From the NCBI GenBank assembly GCA_950295325.1, contig OX485803.1, forward strand, positions 76,773,554 through 76,833,553: 60,000 nucleotides of DNA. The letters are read 5' to 3'. The stretch comes from Polytrichum commune (taxonomy: Eukaryota > Streptophyta > Polytrichopsida > Polytrichales > Polytrichaceae). Made by a program: the position numbers and the translations under genes. Below are positions 57,023-60,000 of the stretch, piece after piece. Position 1 is the first letter of the stretch; each line of letters starts with the position of its first letter. Under the pieces are notes generated by a model that was given only the letters and a program-made list of their open reading frames with translations, was not told the DNA's origin and did no database searches.

Positions 57023-59345
57023 ATGAAATTACATCCTCTATCTATTAATGTTAGGGGATTGAACCAAGATCATAAAGTTGGGATCATTAGGGACTATCTT
57101 TGCAATCTTATGCCTAAGGTTGATGTCATGTATTTGCAAGAACATAAGCTAAGGGGTGACGAAGTAGATAGAAATATTAGGATGATATGGAAAAGAGATA
57201 ATTTTTTATCCATGGAAGGTAGTCCTAGTGATGATGCAAAGGATAGGAGACAAGGCGTTGGGAGAGGTGGAATTGCTATGTGCTTCCACCCTAGACTTCA
57301 TCCACTAATTTTGGATAAAGGCTCTCTTGCCGGAAATAGAGTTTGATAGATTAGATTTAAAGGACTAGAAGGGGGACACCTAAGGATCCTCAACCTTTAT
57401 GCTTCAAACATGGTAGGTGGAAGGTGTGCCATGTGGCATGAAATCCTTCGTTGTCTTCCAACATATTGTAGGTGGATTAAGATTGGTGATTTGAACAATG
57501 GTGGAGAGCACACTAGATAGGCCCATGTCATCTTGTAGTCTTCTAATGGGATTAAATGTGGAGCTTGCTTGGGGGACATGAGAAATAAATAATATCGATG
57601 ATTAATTCTGTACAGGTGGAGATCCAATCTTCTCCCGGGAGAATTTACATGATGATGGCAGTACTTGCATGGCTTGATAGGTTCTACTCGTTCTCTAACT
57701 CAACGCAACACCCCTCTTCTCATGTTGTTCATTATCAAATCATTGGCGACTCCTCTTTCTCTTATCATCACCTAGTTTCTCTCATAAAGCTTAGTTATTG
57801 GTTCCTAGCAGATCATCTTGGTAGGCTAATGCTAGGTTTCTTTAAGAAGCCAAGGATCATCTTAAAGCACTGTGGGAAGCACTTCCTCTCCAAATGCCTT
57901 TCTTTAACAAACTTAATTAGGATAGCAATTACGTACTGCAAATAATTTTGTATTCCTAAAGCAACTGAATATAGACTAGAAGAAAATAGACTTAGAAAGT
58001 CCCTTGAGTTTTGGCAAGTCCCACTTCATTCAGATCCACATAATGAAGCGTATACAACGGCCATCGAGGATTGTCGGGCTCAACTACAAGCTCTTATAAT
58101 AAGGAAAGAAGACGGGTGTGGGATTCAATCTAGAAATAAATGGATAGAATCTGGTGATAGGACAAACAATCTTAATAATAATAATAATAATAATAATAAA
58201 TCTTTGGTTAAAGAACGTCTGGCATGGGTCTCATTACTGAGTTGTATAATGAGGATGTGACGGTGGTCTCCTCAATAACAGACCTCACCAGAGTTTGCAA
58301 CTCTTTTTAGTCCAAACTCTACTCCACCGGGACATGGATGGACAATGTGACAACTGTTGCGCGGAGATGCTAATTAAGTTGGATCCCAAATAAAATTTCC
58401 AAAGATGCTTAGAAGGTGTTGAAGATTTCAATCACTGAAGAGCAACTCATTTCAAGCTATAGAAAAGTTAGGGATGTATGACTCCTTTATTCTTATGGTT
58501 AGAATCATATTCAAAGATGTACCGATATTTGTCAATATCAATAACCAATCCATAAAACCCTTTGAACTACATAGGTCTCCATCAAGGGTGTCATTTGGCC
58601 CCTTACCTTCTCATTGTAGTTGTAGTAGCTCTGAATATGGCACTCAAAGATGATGTAAGGAGACGCCTTATTCAAAGTATCTCTCTTCCTCATAGCAACA
58701 TCCAACAAATTATTAGTCAGTATGCCGATGATGCTCCTTCATAGTGAAAGCGAATGAATATAGCGTTGACAATGTTGTTGGGTGTCTCAACAAGTTTGGA
58801 CTTGCTTCTAGGTTGGAGACCAATTGTACTAAGAATGTAGCATAATAGTGCGGCCCTGGCATTCCACTAGGATGGGTGAGGAAGCACCGATAAAACATGG
58901 CTCTTTCTAGTTACCTTTCTAAATTCCTTGGTACTTCATTTCGCCTACAAATTGACTTGAAGAATATTGACCAATTCTTGATATGTCGTATCAAGACCAA
59001 ACTTCAGTATTGGGAATTCTGCACACTTGTCATTTGTCTGTAGAAGCCTTATTGTGAACCAGGTGTTGTGGACTATTTGTGCCAACGGAATAACCTCATT
59101 TTTAACAACACTTCATGGCTTGTGGAATCGTGGGGATGCTCTACTTGATTATGGCTGAATTGAGTGGCAAGATACGCTCAAGGACCTTCAAAAAGCTCTC
59201 AATGTTGCGTATCAAGATGTTCTTGATGAACTTGATTCGGTTTGGTGTGTTAAAGGGCTTATTGTCACTCATAACAATTTAATGGTTACTTGGAAGAATC
59301 GGGCCCGGATGGGCATTATTTCTCGATTTCCCCACAACCTTTTTT
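57023..59345 (+). mobile_element. Decayed LINE (non-LTR retrotransposon)
   Basis: The start reads LHPLSINVRGLNQDHKVGII and VDVMYLQEHKL, the N-terminus of an apurinic-type endonuclease (Glu of LQE); KIGDLNNGG matches the GDFN region. Beyond several stops, LDRFYSFSN fits the end of that domain. At 58570-58740, GLHQGCHLAPYLL and QYADD are the reverse-transcriptase palm motifs of plant LINEs. The piece near 58910-59030 (FLGTSFRLQIDLKNIDQFLI) fits the thumb. Many stops and shifts make it inactive. No poly-A tail or duplication was identified. Confidence 0.8.
58171..58200. repeat. (AAT)n microsatellite
   Basis: About nine AAT units inside the decayed LINE. Confidence 0.9.
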
Positions 59346-60000
59346 TTGGGGTTTCCCCAAGGTGGTTAAAAATAATCTTCATATTATGCCATGTTAATTC
59401 GATTAACTAGTCTATGTATTAGAACTATAAAAATTTAAATTACTACAAGTTAAATAATAATAGGGGTCTAAAAATATACTCGTGTGGTTTTCTAATTGTT
59501 ACACATAATAGTCTTCCCTAGGGTCTTATTTCCTCAAATGACGTATTTGTCTACTTGTGACCCAAAATGAACCAACTTTTTCTTCATAAGGAACTTTCAA
59601 TTCTATTACAAATGTTCTAAAAATTTGTGTCCAACCGGTGAATGTACTTCATCACCCCTTGAAGCAATGGAAATACAAAACCCTTGATAATATGAGGTCT
59701 TCATGTCCAACTTGTACTTCTCGATAAAGAATATTTCTTAATAGACTTATAAAGAAGAAATTCATGTAGTTTTAGAATGAGTTCGACCTATAATGTCCCA
59801 AAATGCATAAGATTTGCACATCAAATCACAACCAAATCAACTTCATAGGAAGACAAAACAAATCTCTTTTGAAGTACAACATGTAATGTCTTACCCATAC
59901 ATGTCCTTAAATAGTATTGATTGTCATTCAAACTAATGTTATTTTTCTATATTATTCACAAATAGCCATAATTTGCTCTCATGCTTTGATATACTCCAAG
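59346..60000. other. AT-rich region, nothing recognised
   Basis: Only short chance frames and no repeat structure that I could identify. Confidence 0.4.

Overview
The window is nuclear DNA of a streptophyte, probably a seed-free land plant or a close algal relative; I cannot name the species. The evidence is GT-AG introns, a chloroplast FtsHi4-type gene, initiator-tRNA-Met primer sites on LTR elements, interstitial TTTAGGG repeats, and a DUF7869-type transposase-like gene of a kind I associate with mosses, lycophytes, ferns and charophytes (family recall, not a search).

Layout. 1-4.7 kb: AT-rich, with a small cluster of short palindromes near the left edge. 4.7-15.6 kb (+): gene A, a multi-exon gene with a CT-rich leader, a long first intron, then phase-0 exons encoding a ParB/DGQH-like domain, a methyltransferase-like domain, an acidic low-complexity region, a proline-rich region, an NIF/FCP1-type HAD domain and a duplicated C-terminal motif. 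16.5-17.4 kb (+): an exon or small gene with an internally duplicated ~100-residue domain. 18.1-22.2 kb (+): the intact 3' exons of a chloroplast FtsHi4-like inactive FtsH, with no 5' half in sight. 22.3-25.4 kb: intergenic, with a foldback, a TIR element and a 91-bp tandem repeat. 25.5-34.2 kb (-): gene B, a diverged paralogue of gene A with the same domain order. 34.6-48.4 kb: two nested Ty3/gypsy-type LTR elements of one family, one inserted into the other in opposite orientation, both with clean target-site duplications and both lacking the reverse-transcriptase catalytic core. 48.4-50.7 kb: AT-rich with dispersed repeats. 50.8-55.1 kb (+): a DUF7869-type gene preceded by a regular array of palindromes. 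57.0-59.3 kb (+): a decayed LINE.

The most striking feature is the palindromes. Genes A and B each carry many short inverted repeats (10-bp or longer arms around a variable 2-bp core) in their introns, mainly introns 1 and 2. Each gene has its own arm sequence: CTTCCTCTCG in gene A, GTTTGGGTCG in gene B. The gene-B palindrome recurs 13 times, in strictly alternating core orientation, just upstream of the DUF7869-type gene. Because genes A and B encode ParB-like and methyltransferase-like domains, a working hypothesis is that each protein recognises its own palindrome. That is inference only.

Genes A and B also hold several in-frame stop codons with no frameshift. Every one could arise from CAA, CAG or CGA by a single C-to-T change. 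They are therefore either young pseudogenes decaying by cytosine deamination or genes rescued at the RNA level. Exon boundaries come from reading splice sites and comparing A with B, without transcript support.
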